From positions 1 through 64,000 of the forward strand of contig JADGPJ010000001.1 in NCBI GenBank assembly GCA_017882505.1: DNA of 64,000 bases. Reading direction: 5' to 3'. This document shows positions 49,497-59,021 of the stretch, one piece after another. The position numbers and the translations under genes were made by a program. Each line of letters starts with the position of its first letter. The stretch's first letter is position 1. The DNA is from Solirubrobacterales bacterium. GTDB taxonomy: Bacteria; Actinomycetota; Thermoleophilia; Solirubrobacterales; 70-9. The notes beneath the pieces are model-generated. The model saw nothing but the letters and a program-made list of their open reading frames with translations. It searched no databases and was not told the DNA's origin.

Positions 49497-50692
49497 TGTA
49501 CGCAACCCGAACCCGAAAAGCCAGAACCGAGCCCTTCGCCGTCCACACCGGAATCGGCGAGCGCCTTGGCCTCGCCCACATGGACTGGCCGCTGACGATC
49601 GCGGCAGTGGCGCTGGTTGCCTTCAGCATCTTCACCCTCGGCCAGGCGACCACCCACGACGTGCCCGGCAGCCCCGGCTACTACGTGGACCGCCAGACGA
49701 TCTACGCGGTCCTCGGGCTGGTCGGGATGATCGTCGTCAGCCGCATCGACTACTCACGCTTCCGCGAGCTGCGGGTCGGGATCTACACCTTCCTCAGCGT
49801 CAGCATCGCGATGGTCTTCGTCTTCGGCTTCGCCGCCCGCGGCTCGCGGCGGGCCTTCGAACTTCCCTTCTTCAGCTTCCAGCCATCTGAGCTCGGCAAG
49901 GTCCTGCTCGTTCTGGCCCTCGCCGGGTTCGTCATCGATGGCGCCAGGCGCGGCTCGGCGAGGCAGCGCACGGTGCGCTACCTCTGCCTCGGCCTCGCTC
50001 CTGCTGCACTCGTATTTCTGCAGCCCGACCTCGGCACGTCATTGGTGTTCGTGGTCGCCACCCTCGCCGTGATGTACTTCGGAGGTGTCCCATGGACCCA
50101 CTTCGCGGTCATCGGCGCGGCTCTCGTCGCCTTGGTTTCGCTCGTCCTCATCGTTGCCCCCGCCGTGGGGGTACCGGTCCTCAAGGGCTACCAGGAGCAG
50201 AGGCTTACCTCGTTCCTGCACCCGAGCCAGGACACCGGCGGCGCGGGCTACCAGCAGCATCAGGGGGTGGTCGCGATCGGCTCCGGTGGGAAGACCGGGC
50301 GTGGCGATCGTGCCACCCAAACGCGGCTCGACTTCGTTCCCGAGCGCAGCACCGACTTCATCTTCGCGGTGATCGGTGAGCGCTACGGGTTCATGGGCGC
50401 CGCGTTCGTCCTATCCCTTTACGCCCTGCTCTTCTGGCGGGCGCTGCGGATCGTGACGCTCTCGAAGAACTCGTACGGAACCCTGGTCGCGGGCGGCATT
50501 GCCGTCTCGCTGCTGTTCCAGGTCTTCGTAAACGTGGGGATGAACCTCGGCATCATGCCGATCACGGGCATCCCCTTACCGCTGATGAGCTACGGGGGAT
50601 CCTCCGTGCTCGCTACCTTCCTTGCGGTCGGCATTCTTCAGAGCATCAACATCCAAGCGCATCTCAGCCAGAAGGGAAGGTTCGCCTGGTGA
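49496..50692 (+). CDS. rodA: RodA peptidoglycan glycosyltransferase (SEDS family)
   Basis: A 398-aa SEDS protein with about ten helices. FQPSELGKVLLVLALAGFV, FLQPDLGTSLVFVVATLAVMYFGG, RSTDFIFAVIGERYGFMGA and MPITGIPLPLMSYGGSSVLATF are the signature blocks; the conserved Asp is in QPDLGTSL. It polymerises lipid II with PBP2. ATG 49496 gives the first residues MYATRTRKARTEPF. The track ORF starts 235 codons early inside mrdA. Confidence 0.94.
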   Translation: MYATRTRKARTEPFAVHTGIGERLGLAHMDWPLTIAAVALVAFSIFTLGQATTHDVPGSPGYYVDRQTIYAVLGLVGMIVVSRIDYSRFRELRVGIYTFLSVSIAMVFVFGFAARGSRRAFELPFFSFQPSELGKVLLVLALAGFVIDGARRGSARQRTVRYLCLGLAPAALVFLQPDLGTSLVFVVATLAVMYFGGVPWTHFAVIGAALVALVSLVLIVAPAVGVPVLKGYQEQRLTSFLHPSQDTGGAGYQQHQGVVAIGSGGKTGRGDRATQTRLDFVPERSTDFIFAVIGERYGFMGAAFVLSLYALLFWRALRIVTLSKNSYGTLVAGGIAVSLLFQVFVNVGMNLGIMPITGIPLPLMSYGGSSVLATFLAVGILQSINIQAHLSQKGRFAW

Positions 50693-50745
50693 TGCCTCGA
50701 GAGAGGGATCCGGCGGTGCGTACCTATCCGAACTGAGCTGAATTC

Positions 50746-52593
50746 ATGAAGAAAACTATTTTGGTGTCCGCCGAGCGCGGCGAGACCCGCGTGGCCGTCC
50801 TCGAGTCGAAGACGAAAGGTGGCAAGGCCGACGTCGCCGAGCTCTACATGGAGCGTCGCGGTCGTCGCTCGATCGTCGGCAACATCTACAAGGGCAAGGT
50901 CGACAACGTCCTGCCCGGGATGGAGGCGGCCTTCGTCGACATCGGCCTCGAGCGCAACGGCTTCCTCCACGTCGACGAGATCGTCCTCCCGGGGGGCGAG
51001 CAGGCTCCCAAGCGCGGCCGCGGCAGCGGCCGCCGCATCAACGAGCTGATCAAACCGGGGCAGGAGATCCTCGTCCAGGTGGTCAAGGACCCGCTGAAGT
51101 CGAAGGGCGCGCGGCTCTCGATGAACGTCTCGATCGCCGGCCGCTACCTCGTCTTCGCGCCCCAGGGCAGCGGCGTCGGGGTCAGTCGTCGCCTGACCGA
51201 TTCCGAGCGCGACCGCCTGCGCAAAATGGTCGACCGCACCTACAAGGGGCCCGGCGGGCTGATCGTCCGCACCGCCGCCCATGGCGCAAAAAAATCGGAC
51301 TTCGTGCGTGAGATCGGCTACCTCCAACGCCTCAACGAGGTGCTCGAGCGGCGCACTGACACGACCAAGGCGCCCGCCCTCGTATTCCAGGAGGCGGACC
51401 TCTCGGTGCGGGTTCTGCGCGACGTCTTCCTCAGTGAGTTCGAGACGGCGATCATCGACTCCCAGAAGCAGTTCGAGCGCGTCACCAACTTCTTCCAGCG
51501 CACCGCGCCGGAGCTGGTCGACGGCGTCAAGCTCTACGACGAGAAGAAGCCGCTGTTCGAGAAATGGAAGATCGACGAGGAGATCGAGTCGACCCTGAAC
51601 CGGCGCGTCGACCTGCCCTCCGGCGGCTACCTGATCATCGACTACACCGAGGCCCTGACGGTGATCGACGTCAACAGCGGCAGCTTCACCGGCCGCGGCA
51701 AAGGCGGCCTCGAGGAGACGATCACCAAAGTCAACACCGAGGCGGCCGAGGAGGCCGTGCGACAGTTGCGGCTGCGCGACATCGGCGGCATCATCGTCAT
51801 CGACTTCATCGACATGGCCCGGGCCAGCAACCGCGACAAAGTCCTGAAGACGATGCGCAAAGCGCTCGACGCCGACAAGTCGAAGAGCTACGTGGTAGAG
51901 GTTTCGCCGCTGGGCCTCGTCGAGATGACCCGCCAGAACGTCACCGACGGGGTGCGCGAGATCCTCACCGTCCCCTGTCCCACCTGCGCGGGAGAGGGCG
52001 TCGTGCTCTCGGCCGAGACCGTCGCCCTGGAGGGGCTGCGGAAGATGCGCGACATCGCCGCCGAACACGCCGATACCGAGGCATTCCTGATCCGGGTCAA
52101 CCCGAAGGTCGCCGCCGAGCTGACCGATTCCGACAGCGGCCTGGCCGAGCTGGAGTCCGAGACCGGCAAGCAGTTCCACTTCGAGGGCGGCGACGCGCTG
52201 GCGATCGGCACCTTCGAGGTGGTCGAGTCGGGCAGTCGCGCGGAGATCGAGGAGCGGGCGCTGCCGTTCAAGGTCGGCGAGGAGGTCCTGGTCAAGATCG
52301 ACGAGCCGCATATGTACAACGCCGACGACGCCGTCGCCCGGATCGACTCGTACATCGTCAGCGTCACCGGCGGCGGCCGCTTCGTCGGCGATCGGCGGCT
52401 GGTGCGGATCGAGGAGGTCGAACGCTCCGCCGCGACCGCCTCGCTGCTGGGAACCGATTCCCCCAACGGCTCCGGAGGCGGCGAGGAAAACGGCGCCGAG
52501 CTAGACTCCGCCGCTGCTTCGCGCAAACGCAGTCGCGGCCGTAGAGGCGGTCGGGGGCGTTCGCGCGCTAACCAAGGCGGCAAGGACGAGTGA
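50746..52593 (+). CDS. rng: ribonuclease E/G family endoribonuclease
   Basis: A 615-aa RNase. An S1-like domain occurs near the N-terminus (GNIYKGKVDNVLPGMEAAFVDIGLERNGFLHVDEI) followed by the catalytic domain with metal-binding aspartates in LTVIDVNSGSFTGRG and IVIDFIDMA. CPTCAGEG is the zinc-link site. The C-terminal 40 residues are a basic Arg/Gly-rich tail (KRSRGRRGGRGRSRANQGG). It trims rRNA and decays mRNA. A TTTTGG/AAAACT region near the start is AT-richer than average. GTGA overlap with the rplU region. Confidence 0.95.
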   Translation: MKKTILVSAERGETRVAVLESKTKGGKADVAELYMERRGRRSIVGNIYKGKVDNVLPGMEAAFVDIGLERNGFLHVDEIVLPGGEQAPKRGRGSGRRINELIKPGQEILVQVVKDPLKSKGARLSMNVSIAGRYLVFAPQGSGVGVSRRLTDSERDRLRKMVDRTYKGPGGLIVRTAAHGAKKSDFVREIGYLQRLNEVLERRTDTTKAPALVFQEADLSVRVLRDVFLSEFETAIIDSQKQFERVTNFFQRTAPELVDGVKLYDEKKPLFEKWKIDEEIESTLNRRVDLPSGGYLIIDYTEALTVIDVNSGSFTGRGKGGLEETITKVNTEAAEEAVRQLRLRDIGGIIVIDFIDMARASNRDKVLKTMRKALDADKSKSYVVEVSPLGLVEMTRQNVTDGVREILTVPCPTCAGEGVVLSAETVALEGLRKMRDIAAEHADTEAFLIRVNPKVAAELTDSDSGLAELESETGKQFHFEGGDALAIGTFEVVESGSRAEIEERALPFKVGEEVLVKIDEPHMYNADDAVARIDSYIVSVTGGGRFVGDRRLVRIEEVERSAATASLLGTDSPNGSGGGEENGAELDSAAASRKRSRGRRGGRGRSRANQGGKDE

Positions 52594-52595
52594 GC

Positions 52596-53057
52596 ATGTA
52601 CGCAGTAGTAGAAACCGGTGGCAAGCAGTACAAGGTCGAGCAGGGCACGTCCCTCCTCGTCGATCGCCTCGACGCCAAAGAGGGCGACAAGGTCGCCCTG
52701 CGGGCGGTGATGTTCCGCGACACCGAGGTGATCGCGGCCCCGAAAGAGCTCGAGAAGGTCAAGGTCGAGGCCACCGTCTCCGAGCATCTGCGCGGGCCGA
52801 AGATCAAAGTCTTCAAATACAAGGCCAAGAAGGGCTACCGGCGTCGCGCCGGCTACCGTTCCGAGCTGACCAAGCTCGAGGTGACCAGCCTGAAAATGGG
52901 CAAAGCGGCGACCAAAACGGCCGAGAAGGAAGCCCCGAGCGAGAAGAAGCCCGCCGAGGCCAAGAAACCCACTGAGAAAAAAGCGGCAAGAAAACCGGCA
53001 GCCAAAAAAGCGCCGGCGAAGAAAGCTGTGAAAGAGGAGGGCTCCGATGGCTCATAA
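52596..53057 (+). CDS. rplU: 50S ribosomal protein L21 with a Lys/Ala-rich C-terminal extension
   Basis: [17 protein letters not shown] is the standard start (ATG 52596), though GTG 52590 in the GTGA overlap with rng is possible. Residues 1-103 are L21 ([22 protein letters not shown] near residue 70). The last 50 residues are an extension rich in Lys, Ala, Pro and Glu ([28 protein letters not shown]). Such tails occur in actinobacterial ribosomal proteins and may touch rRNA. rpmA overlaps by 11 bp. Confidence 0.96.
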   Translation: MYAVVETGGKQYKVEQGTSLLVDRLDAKEGDKVALRAVMFRDTEVIAAPKELEKVKVEATVSEHLRGPKIKVFKYKAKKGYRRRAGYRSELTKLEVTSLKMGKAATKTAEKEAPSEKKPAEAKKPTEKKAARKPAAKKAPAKKAVKEEGSDGS

Positions 53058-53301
53058 GAAAGGACTCGGTTCCAGCCGCAACGGGCGGGAATCCAATCCC
53101 AATATGCTCGGGGTCAAGGTCTTCGCCGGCCAGGAGGTCAGCGGTGGCGAGATCATCGTGCGCCAGCGCGGGACCAAGTTTTGGCCGGGCGAGGGGACCG
53201 GGCTCGGGCGCGACCACACGATCTTCGCGACGCGGGCCGGGAAGGTTGACTTCCGGCAGGCGCGGCGCGGCCGGACGATTTCGGTTCTCCAGGACGACTG
53301 A
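53047..53301 (+). CDS. rpmA: 50S ribosomal protein L27
   Basis: An 84-aa protein with [60 protein letters not shown]. The N-terminal tail begins MAHKKG without the longer protease-cleaved extension seen in Firmicutes, so it is ready to reach the peptidyl transferase centre. It overlaps rplU by 11 bp. Confidence 0.97.
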   Translation: MAHKKGLGSSRNGRESNPNMLGVKVFAGQEVSGGEIIVRQRGTKFWPGEGTGLGRDHTIFATRAGKVDFRQARRGRTISVLQDD

Positions 53302-53306
53302 GCGAA

Positions 53307-53358
53307 CGGAGGGGCGGGTGTCCCTCCGCCCACGCCGCCGGTCCTTCGCCCGGCGTGG
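53307..53358. terminator. tandem hairpins after rpmA
   Basis: CGGAGGG/CCCTCCG (7 bp) and CCACGCCG/CGGCGTGG (8 bp) form two stems in the 157-bp gap between rpmA and obgE. No T-run follows. They may reduce transcription from the ribosomal genes into obgE. Confidence 0.5.
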
Positions 53359-53458
53359 CTTCGGGCTCGGTTTTGGTCATTGGGCTCGGCTGACGCGGCG
53401 GTCGTCTTTGTTCGCCCAGAGGGCCAAGAAGGACGGTCCATCTACTCTCTGAATCTCC

Positions 53459-54751
53459 ATGTATGACAAGGCGAAAATCTGGGTTGAGGGCGGTCCGGGC
53501 GGCAACGGCTGCGTCAGCTTTCGCCGCGAGGCTCATGTGCCTCGCGGCGGGCCCGATGGGGGAGACGGGGGGCACGGCGGGGACGTGGTGCTCGTTTGCG
53601 ATCTCTCGAAGCGGGATTTGGGGGCCCTGAAAGGGAGCAAGCACTTTCGCGGACAGCGGGGGAGTCATGGGGAAGGGTCGAACCGGCATGGGGCCCGGGG
53701 CGAGGAGCGGGTGATCCTGGTGCCGGCGGGGACGCAGGCGACCACCGTGGACGGGAGCGCGATCGATCTGGTCGAACCGGGGCAGCGGGCCGTAGTGGCT
53801 CAGGGAGGGCGCGGGGGGCACGGGAACAAGCGGTTCGCGACCTCGACCCGACAGGCGCCGCGGTTCGCCGAGAACGGGACCAAGGGCGAAGCCGACTGGA
53901 TCGAGCTGCGGCTGAAGCTGCTGGCGGACGTCGGCCTGGTCGGGCTGCCGAACGCCGGCAAGTCCTCGCTGCTGGGGCGGTTGACGCGGGCGGCGCCAAA
54001 GGTGGCCGATTACCCGTTCACGACGCTCTCGCCGGTCCTGGGGACGATCGAAGGCGAGGACCGCCAAGCGGTGGTCGCCGACATCCCCGGACTGATCGAA
54101 GGCGCCGCCGAGGGCGCCGGGCTGGGCCACGAGTTCCTCGCGCACGTCGAGCGCTGCTCGATGCTCGTCCACCTCGTCGACATGGCGCCGATGGAGGGTG
54201 ACCCCGTCGCCGACTACGAGACCGTGCGCGCCGAGCTCTCGGCACACGGGGCGGGGCTGGAGCGGCTGCCGGAGCTGGTGGTCCTGACCAAGCGCGACCT
54301 GATCGAAGCCGAGCGGGTCGAGGCGGTGCGCGCGGAGTGGGTCGAGCGCCTCGGCGAGAGCGTCCTCGGCGTGCTCGCGGTCTCCTCGGCTACCGGCGAG
54401 GGCCTGGAGGACCTGCGCGGCCGGATTCTCACCGAGCTGCCCGAGTCGCCCCTCTCAGGCGTGGTCGCGGACGGTGCCCCGGCCGCCGAATTCGAGGCCG
54501 AGCACCGGGTCTACCGACCCGCGGGAGAGGGCGGCTACTGGGTCGAGCAGGAGGAGGACGGCGCCTTCCGCGTCGCCGGGCGTGGCGTCGAGCTCCTCTT
54601 CGAGCGCCACGACACCCGCAACGAGGAGGCGCTCGCCTACCTCGAGCAGCGGCTGGTGGAGATCGGCGTCGTCAGCGCCCTTGCCAAGGCGGGCTTCCGG
54701 GCCGGCGATGACGTCCGCGTCGGCGAGCACGAGTTCGAGCTGCATGTCTAA
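53459..54751 (+). CDS. obgE: GTPase Obg/CgtA, with C-terminal OCT domain
   Basis: A 430-aa GTPase. Residues 1-157 are the Gly-rich Obg domain (IWVEGGPGGNGCVSFRREAHVPRGGPDGGDGGHGGDVVLV), then the G domain with GLPNAGKSSLL (G1), TTLSP (G2), DIPGLIEGA (G3) and TKRDL (G4). The OCT domain (about 350-430) follows with YWVEQEEDGAFRVAGRGVE. It aids large-subunit assembly and stress control. The first third uses many GGG codons, unlike the rest. Confidence 0.96.
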   Translation: MYDKAKIWVEGGPGGNGCVSFRREAHVPRGGPDGGDGGHGGDVVLVCDLSKRDLGALKGSKHFRGQRGSHGEGSNRHGARGEERVILVPAGTQATTVDGSAIDLVEPGQRAVVAQGGRGGHGNKRFATSTRQAPRFAENGTKGEADWIELRLKLLADVGLVGLPNAGKSSLLGRLTRAAPKVADYPFTTLSPVLGTIEGEDRQAVVADIPGLIEGAAEGAGLGHEFLAHVERCSMLVHLVDMAPMEGDPVADYETVRAELSAHGAGLERLPELVVLTKRDLIEAERVEAVRAEWVERLGESVLGVLAVSSATGEGLEDLRGRILTELPESPLSGVVADGAPAAEFEAEHRVYRPAGEGGYWVEQEEDGAFRVAGRGVELLFERHDTRNEEALAYLEQRLVEIGVVSALAKAGFRAGDDVRVGEHEFELHV

Positions 54752-54753
54752 GT

Positions 54754-55482
54754 TCAAGCGAGGCTCGAGAGCCCGGCCGCGAGGGCGAAGCCGAGCACGG
54801 TGATCAGTCCCGCGCGGCGGCCGGCTTCGGCTCTGGCATCGGGAATCATCGAGTCGATCAGCATCACCAGCAGCGCCCCGGCGGCGAAGCCGTCGATCGC
54901 CGCCTTGAGATTTCCGGACGCGGTGTCGGCGATCAGGTAGCCGGCGACCGTGGCCAGGGTGCAGATCGCGGCGACCGCCAGCCACAGTCGCAGGATCGCC
55001 GCCTGCGAGGTGCCGGCTTTGAGCATGTCGGCGGCGGATCCCATCGCCTCCGGCAGGTTGGAGACGAAGATCGCGACCAGCAGCGCGACGCCGACCCCGT
55101 TGCCGGCCGCCAGGTTGATGCCGAGGACCATCTGCTCCGGGATCCCGTCGAGGAAGGCCCCCAGCGCCAGCGCACTCCCGGTCCCGGACCCCTGGGAGCG
55201 GCCCTGCCGGCCGCGGCCGGTGGCCGAGCGGCGGGCGATCAGCCCGTCGAGCCCGTAGTAGACGATGGCGCCGACGCCGAGGCCGGCGCCGGTGATGCCG
55301 GCGCCGCCGACCGCGAGCCCCTCCTCCGCGAGCTCGAAGCTGACGGCGCTGATCAGCGCCCCGGCGCCGAAGGCGAGCACGGCGCCGACCTGCGTCGGGG
55401 ACCATTTCCGGGCGAAGCTGAGCAACGTCCCGCAGATCAGCGAGCTCGCTGCCAGGGCACCCCAGCCCAGCGCCGCGGCCAT
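54754..55482 (-). CDS. ZIP-family divalent metal transporter
   Basis: A 242-aa protein with about eight hydrophobic helices. LGAFLDGIPEQMVLGINLAAG and FVSNLPEAMGSAADM are the ZIP motifs (normally H-N-x-P-E-G), with the histidines replaced here by Asp/Ser, so metal choice may differ. Ala- and Gly-rich helices are typical. It converges on obgE with a 2-bp gap and is divergent from proB. Confidence 0.83.
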   Translation of the reverse strand: MAAALGWGALAASSLICGTLLSFARKWSPTQVGAVLAFGAGALISAVSFELAEEGLAVGGAGITGAGLGVGAIVYYGLDGLIARRSATGRGRQGRSQGSGTGSALALGAFLDGIPEQMVLGINLAAGNGVGVALLVAIFVSNLPEAMGSAADMLKAGTSQAAILRLWLAVAAICTLATVAGYLIADTASGNLKAAIDGFAAGALLVMLIDSMIPDARAEAGRRAGLITVLGFALAAGLSSLA

Positions 55483-55575
55483 CTCAGCTTCGCCTCACGG
55501 GCGGTTTCGCCATCAGCGGTTCAGCCTAGCCGCGGGGCGCGACACGGCCCCGGCCGCTCATACACTTGCTCGCCC

Positions 55576-56664
55576 ATGACTCTCGTTGTCAAGCTCGGTT
55601 CCTCGATCGTCGCCGCCGACGACGGCGAGCTGCGCACGGACGTCCTCGACTCCGTCTGCGAGCAGGTCAGCGCGCTGGAGCGCGGCGGCGAGCGGATCGT
55701 GATGGTCACCTCGGGGGCGATCGCGCGGGGGATGCGGTTGATGGAGTTGCCGGTGCGCCCGCGGGCGATGGACGAGCTGCAGGCCGCCTCCGCGGTCGGC
55801 CAGGGCGATCTCTTCCGCGCCTACCAGGAGCGGCTCGCCGCCCAGGGCACCAAATCCGCCCAGGTGCTCCTCACCGCCGCCGACATCGCCGCTCGGACCA
55901 ACTACCTGAACGCTCGCCAGACCCTGCGGCGGCTGGTCAAGTGGGGGGTGGTGCCGGTGATCAACGAGAACGACACCACCGCCACCGACGAGATCACCTT
56001 CGGCGACAACGATTTCCTCGCGGCCCAGGTGGCGCTGCTGCTCGACGCGCGCCTGCTCGTCCTGCTGACGAACATCGACGGCCTTCACAACGCCGACCCG
56101 GCGCTCGACGCGGAGGCGGAGCTGATCTCCGAGGTGAGCGACTTCTCCACGCTCGACTCGCTGGCGATCGGCGATCGCACCTCCGCCTTCGGCTCCGGCG
56201 GCATGCGCAGCAAGGTGGCGGCGGCGGAGATGGCGAGCGAGGCCGGGATTCCGGCCGTGATCTGCAACGGGACCAGAGCGGGCACGCTGGTGGCGGCCGC
56301 GGGTGGCGAGGCCGGTGGCACTCGTTTCGCCGCCCAGGAGGGCAAGGAGTCGAGCTTCAAGCTCTGGCTGAAGTACGCCAAGCCGACGCGCGGGCGCCTG
56401 CTCGTCGACGCCGGCGCCGCGCGCGTGCTGCGAGAGAGCGGCTCGAGCCTGCTGCCGGTCGGGGTCGCCGAGGTTGCCGGTAGCTTCGAGGCCGGCGATG
56501 CGGTCGACGTCGCCAGCGCCGGCGAGCTGATCGGCAAGGGCATCAGCGACTACTCCTCGCGTGAGCTGACCCAGGTGATCGGGATGAAGACCGGCGCGGT
56601 TCGCGACGTGCTTCCGCACGCGGCGGACGAGGTCATCCACCGCGACCGCTTCGTGTTGCTCTAG
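55576..56664 (+). CDS. proB: glutamate 5-kinase
   Basis: A 362-aa kinase for the first step of proline synthesis. LVVKLGSSIVAADDGELRTDVL is the P-loop-like start; QVLLTAADIAARTNYLNARQTL, PVINENDTTATDEITFGDNDFLAAQVA and the RTSAFGSGGMRSKVAAAEMA loop follow. A C-terminal PUA domain (about 270-362) is present, as in long bacterial forms. The product goes to proA, 21 bp downstream. Confidence 0.97.
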   Translation: MTLVVKLGSSIVAADDGELRTDVLDSVCEQVSALERGGERIVMVTSGAIARGMRLMELPVRPRAMDELQAASAVGQGDLFRAYQERLAAQGTKSAQVLLTAADIAARTNYLNARQTLRRLVKWGVVPVINENDTTATDEITFGDNDFLAAQVALLLDARLLVLLTNIDGLHNADPALDAEAELISEVSDFSTLDSLAIGDRTSAFGSGGMRSKVAAAEMASEAGIPAVICNGTRAGTLVAAAGGEAGGTRFAAQEGKESSFKLWLKYAKPTRGRLLVDAGAARVLRESGSSLLPVGVAEVAGSFEAGDAVDVASAGELIGKGISDYSSRELTQVIGMKTGAVRDVLPHAADEVIHRDRFVLL

Positions 56665-56685
56665 GTCCCCAGCTACCCTTGTCCG

Positions 56686-57951
56686 ATGGCTGTGACCGCG
56701 ACCACCGTTGCCGAGTCCTGCGCCGCCGCGAAGGAGGCGGCGCGCGCTCTCGCGAGCGCTTCGACCGAGGCCAGGAACGCCGCCCTCGAGGCGACCGCTC
56801 GGCTGCTGGAGGAGCGGAGCGCGGAGATCCTCGAGGCCAACGCCGCCGATCTCGCCGACGACCATGCCGCCGAGCTCACCGAGGCGCTGCGCGACCGCCT
56901 CGCGCTGGCGCCGGCGCGGGTCGCCGCGATGGCCGAGGGCGCGAGGGTGGTGGCGGGGCTCGACGACCCGGTCGGCGAGGAGCTCGAGCACAGGACTCTG
57001 GCCAGCGGGCTGGACCTGCGAAAGATTCGGGTTCCCCTGGGGGTCGTCGCCGTCGTCTACGAGGCACGCCCGAACGTGACGATCGACTGCGCGGCGCTGA
57101 CGATCAAGAGCGGCAACGCGATCGTCCTCAAGGGCTCCAGCTACGCCGAGCGTTCGAACGGGGCCCTGGCCGCGATCGTCCGCGAGGCGCTGGTCGAGGC
57201 CGGACTGCCCGAGGACGCGGTGCTGCTGCTGGCCGGAGGCGGTCGTGACGACATCGCCCAGCTGGCGACGCAGGAGGGACTCGTCGACCTGATGATCCCG
57301 CGCGGGGGCGAGGGCCTGAAGGCTGCGATCAAGGACGTCGCGACGGTGCCGGTGATGTATGCGGCGGCCGGCAACTGCCACGTCTTCGTCCACGCCGAGG
57401 CCGACCTCGAGATGGCGCGGCGGATCGCCGTCAACGCCAAGGTGCAGCGCCCCGGCGTCTGCAACTCGGCCGAGACGCTGCTGATCGACGGCGCGATCGC
57501 GGCGCGGTTCGCGCCCGCCGTCCTCTCCGACCTGGCCGCGGCCGGGGTCGAGCTGGTCGGCGACGAACGCCTGCGCTCGCTCGCCGGGGACGTAGCGGTG
57601 GAGGCGGCGAGCGCCGCGGACTGGGACACCGAGTACCTGGGCCTGAAGATGGCGGTGGCCGTGGTCGATTCCGTCGAGGAGGCGATCGAGCACATCAACG
57701 CGCACGGCACCGGCCATTCCGAGGCGATCGTCACCACCTCCGAGGAGGCGGCGGACGAGTTCACGGCCGGCGTCGACGCCGCCGCCGTCTACGTCAACGC
57801 CTCGACCCGCTTCACCGACGGCTTCGAGTACGGGATGGGGGCCGAGATCGGCAACTCGACCCAGAAGCTGCACGCCCGCGGCCCGATCGGGATGCGCGAG
57901 CTGACGACCTTCAAGTACGTGGCGCGCGGCGACGGCCAGGTGCGTGAGTAG
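56686..57951 (+). CDS. proA: gamma-glutamyl phosphate reductase
   Basis: A 421-aa reductase of the aldehyde dehydrogenase superfamily, second step of proline synthesis. GVVAVVYEARPNVTIDCAALTIKSGNAIVLKG binds NADPH, KVQRPGVCNSAETLLI holds the catalytic Cys, and GLKMAVAVVDSVEEAIEHINAHGTGHSEAIVT is typical. The end overlaps nadD by 8 bp. Confidence 0.97.
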   Translation: MAVTATTVAESCAAAKEAARALASASTEARNAALEATARLLEERSAEILEANAADLADDHAAELTEALRDRLALAPARVAAMAEGARVVAGLDDPVGEELEHRTLASGLDLRKIRVPLGVVAVVYEARPNVTIDCAALTIKSGNAIVLKGSSYAERSNGALAAIVREALVEAGLPEDAVLLLAGGGRDDIAQLATQEGLVDLMIPRGGEGLKAAIKDVATVPVMYAAAGNCHVFVHAEADLEMARRIAVNAKVQRPGVCNSAETLLIDGAIAARFAPAVLSDLAAAGVELVGDERLRSLAGDVAVEAASAADWDTEYLGLKMAVAVVDSVEEAIEHINAHGTGHSEAIVTTSEEAADEFTAGVDAAAVYVNASTRFTDGFEYGMGAEIGNSTQKLHARGPIGMRELTTFKYVARGDGQVRE

Positions 57952-58555
57952 CCCGGGGGGCGCGGGGATCGGGGTGCTGGGGTCGGCGTTCAACCCCCCG
58001 CACCTCGGTCACCTGGCGCTGGCTCAGGAGGCGCTCTGGCAGCTCGGCCTCAGCGAGGTGATCCTGGTCCCGACCGGCGCCGCGCCGCACAAGCGGATCG
58101 CCGACGACCCGGGCCGGGAGCTGAGGATGACGATGACCCGGCTCGCCGCCGCCGACGACCGGCGCTTCTCGGTCTCCTCACTGGAGGTCGATCGCCCGGG
58201 GCCGTCCTACACGTATGAGACCTTGGAGCTGCTTGCCAAGGAAAGAGGCGAAACGGAGCTGGTGTTCGTGATGGGGGCGGACGCCGCCGTGGGCCTGGAG
58301 AGCTGGCGCAATCCGGAGCGGGTGGTCGAGCTGGCGCGGCTGGCGGTGGCGCGCCGGGCCGGCGTCTCCGACGCGGAGGTGGCGGCGGTCCTGCGCAGCC
58401 TCGGCGCCGACGGCCGGGCGACGATGCTGGAGATGCCGCAGTTCGGCGTCTCCTCCTCGTCGGTGCGCGAGCGGGCGGCGCGGGGCAGGCCACTGCGCTA
58501 CCTGGTCCCGGAGCCGGTCGCGCGGTTCATCGAGGAAAAGGGGATCTACTCATGA
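57944..58555 (+). CDS. nadD: nicotinate-nucleotide adenylyltransferase
   Basis: A 203-aa adenylyltransferase that joins nicotinate mononucleotide and ATP. GVLGSAFNPPHLGHLALAQEAL has the H-x-G-H motif; PTGAAPHK and the ISSSSVRER-like FGVSSSSVRERAARG motif follow. It starts at GTG in the 8-bp overlap with proA and ends in ATGA with rsfS. Confidence 0.95.
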   Translation: MSSPGGAGIGVLGSAFNPPHLGHLALAQEALWQLGLSEVILVPTGAAPHKRIADDPGRELRMTMTRLAAADDRRFSVSSLEVDRPGPSYTYETLELLAKERGETELVFVMGADAAVGLESWRNPERVVELARLAVARRAGVSDAEVAAVLRSLGADGRATMLEMPQFGVSSSSVRERAARGRPLRYLVPEPVARFIEEKGIYS

Positions 58556-58941
58556 CCGGGATCTCCTCGGAGGCGCTGGCCCGCCGCATCGCGGCGCTGG
58601 CCGACTCGAAAAAAGCGGAGGACATCGTCGTCCTCGACATGCGCGGCCTCGTCGCCTACACGGACTTCCTCGCGATCTGCACCGCCCGCAACGAGCGCCA
58701 GGCGCGCGCGGTCGTCGACGAGGCCAGGGTGCAGATCAAGGCCGAGACCGGGCTGGTGCCGAGCGGCAGCGACCGGGGCGGGGATGCCGACTGGATCATC
58801 CTCGACTACCTCGACTGCGTTCTCCACGTCTTCACGCCCGAGGCGCGCGACCGCTACCAGCTCGAGGATCTCTGGCGCGAGGCGCCTCGCCTGGAGCTCG
58901 ATCTCGAACTGCCCGAAGCGCCGTCGGTCGCCAGCGCCTGA
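58552..58941 (+). CDS. rsfS: ribosome silencing factor RsfS
   Basis: A 129-aa protein. KKAEDIVVLDMRGLVAYTDFLAICTARNERQARAVVDEA and SGSDRGGDADWIILDYLDCVLHVFTPEARDRYQLEDLW match the RsfS/Iojap fold. It binds L14 and keeps subunits apart when nutrients fall. ATG overlaps the nadD stop. Confidence 0.95.
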   Translation: MTGISSEALARRIAALADSKKAEDIVVLDMRGLVAYTDFLAICTARNERQARAVVDEARVQIKAETGLVPSGSDRGGDADWIILDYLDCVLHVFTPEARDRYQLEDLWREAPRLELDLELPEAPSVASA

Positions 58942-59021
58942 TCTCGCCGGAAAGGTCGTCGCGGCCAGTTCGGCTCAGATGTGACGAATTACCGTCCGAG
59001 GCCCCCCTTACGGTGCCGCGC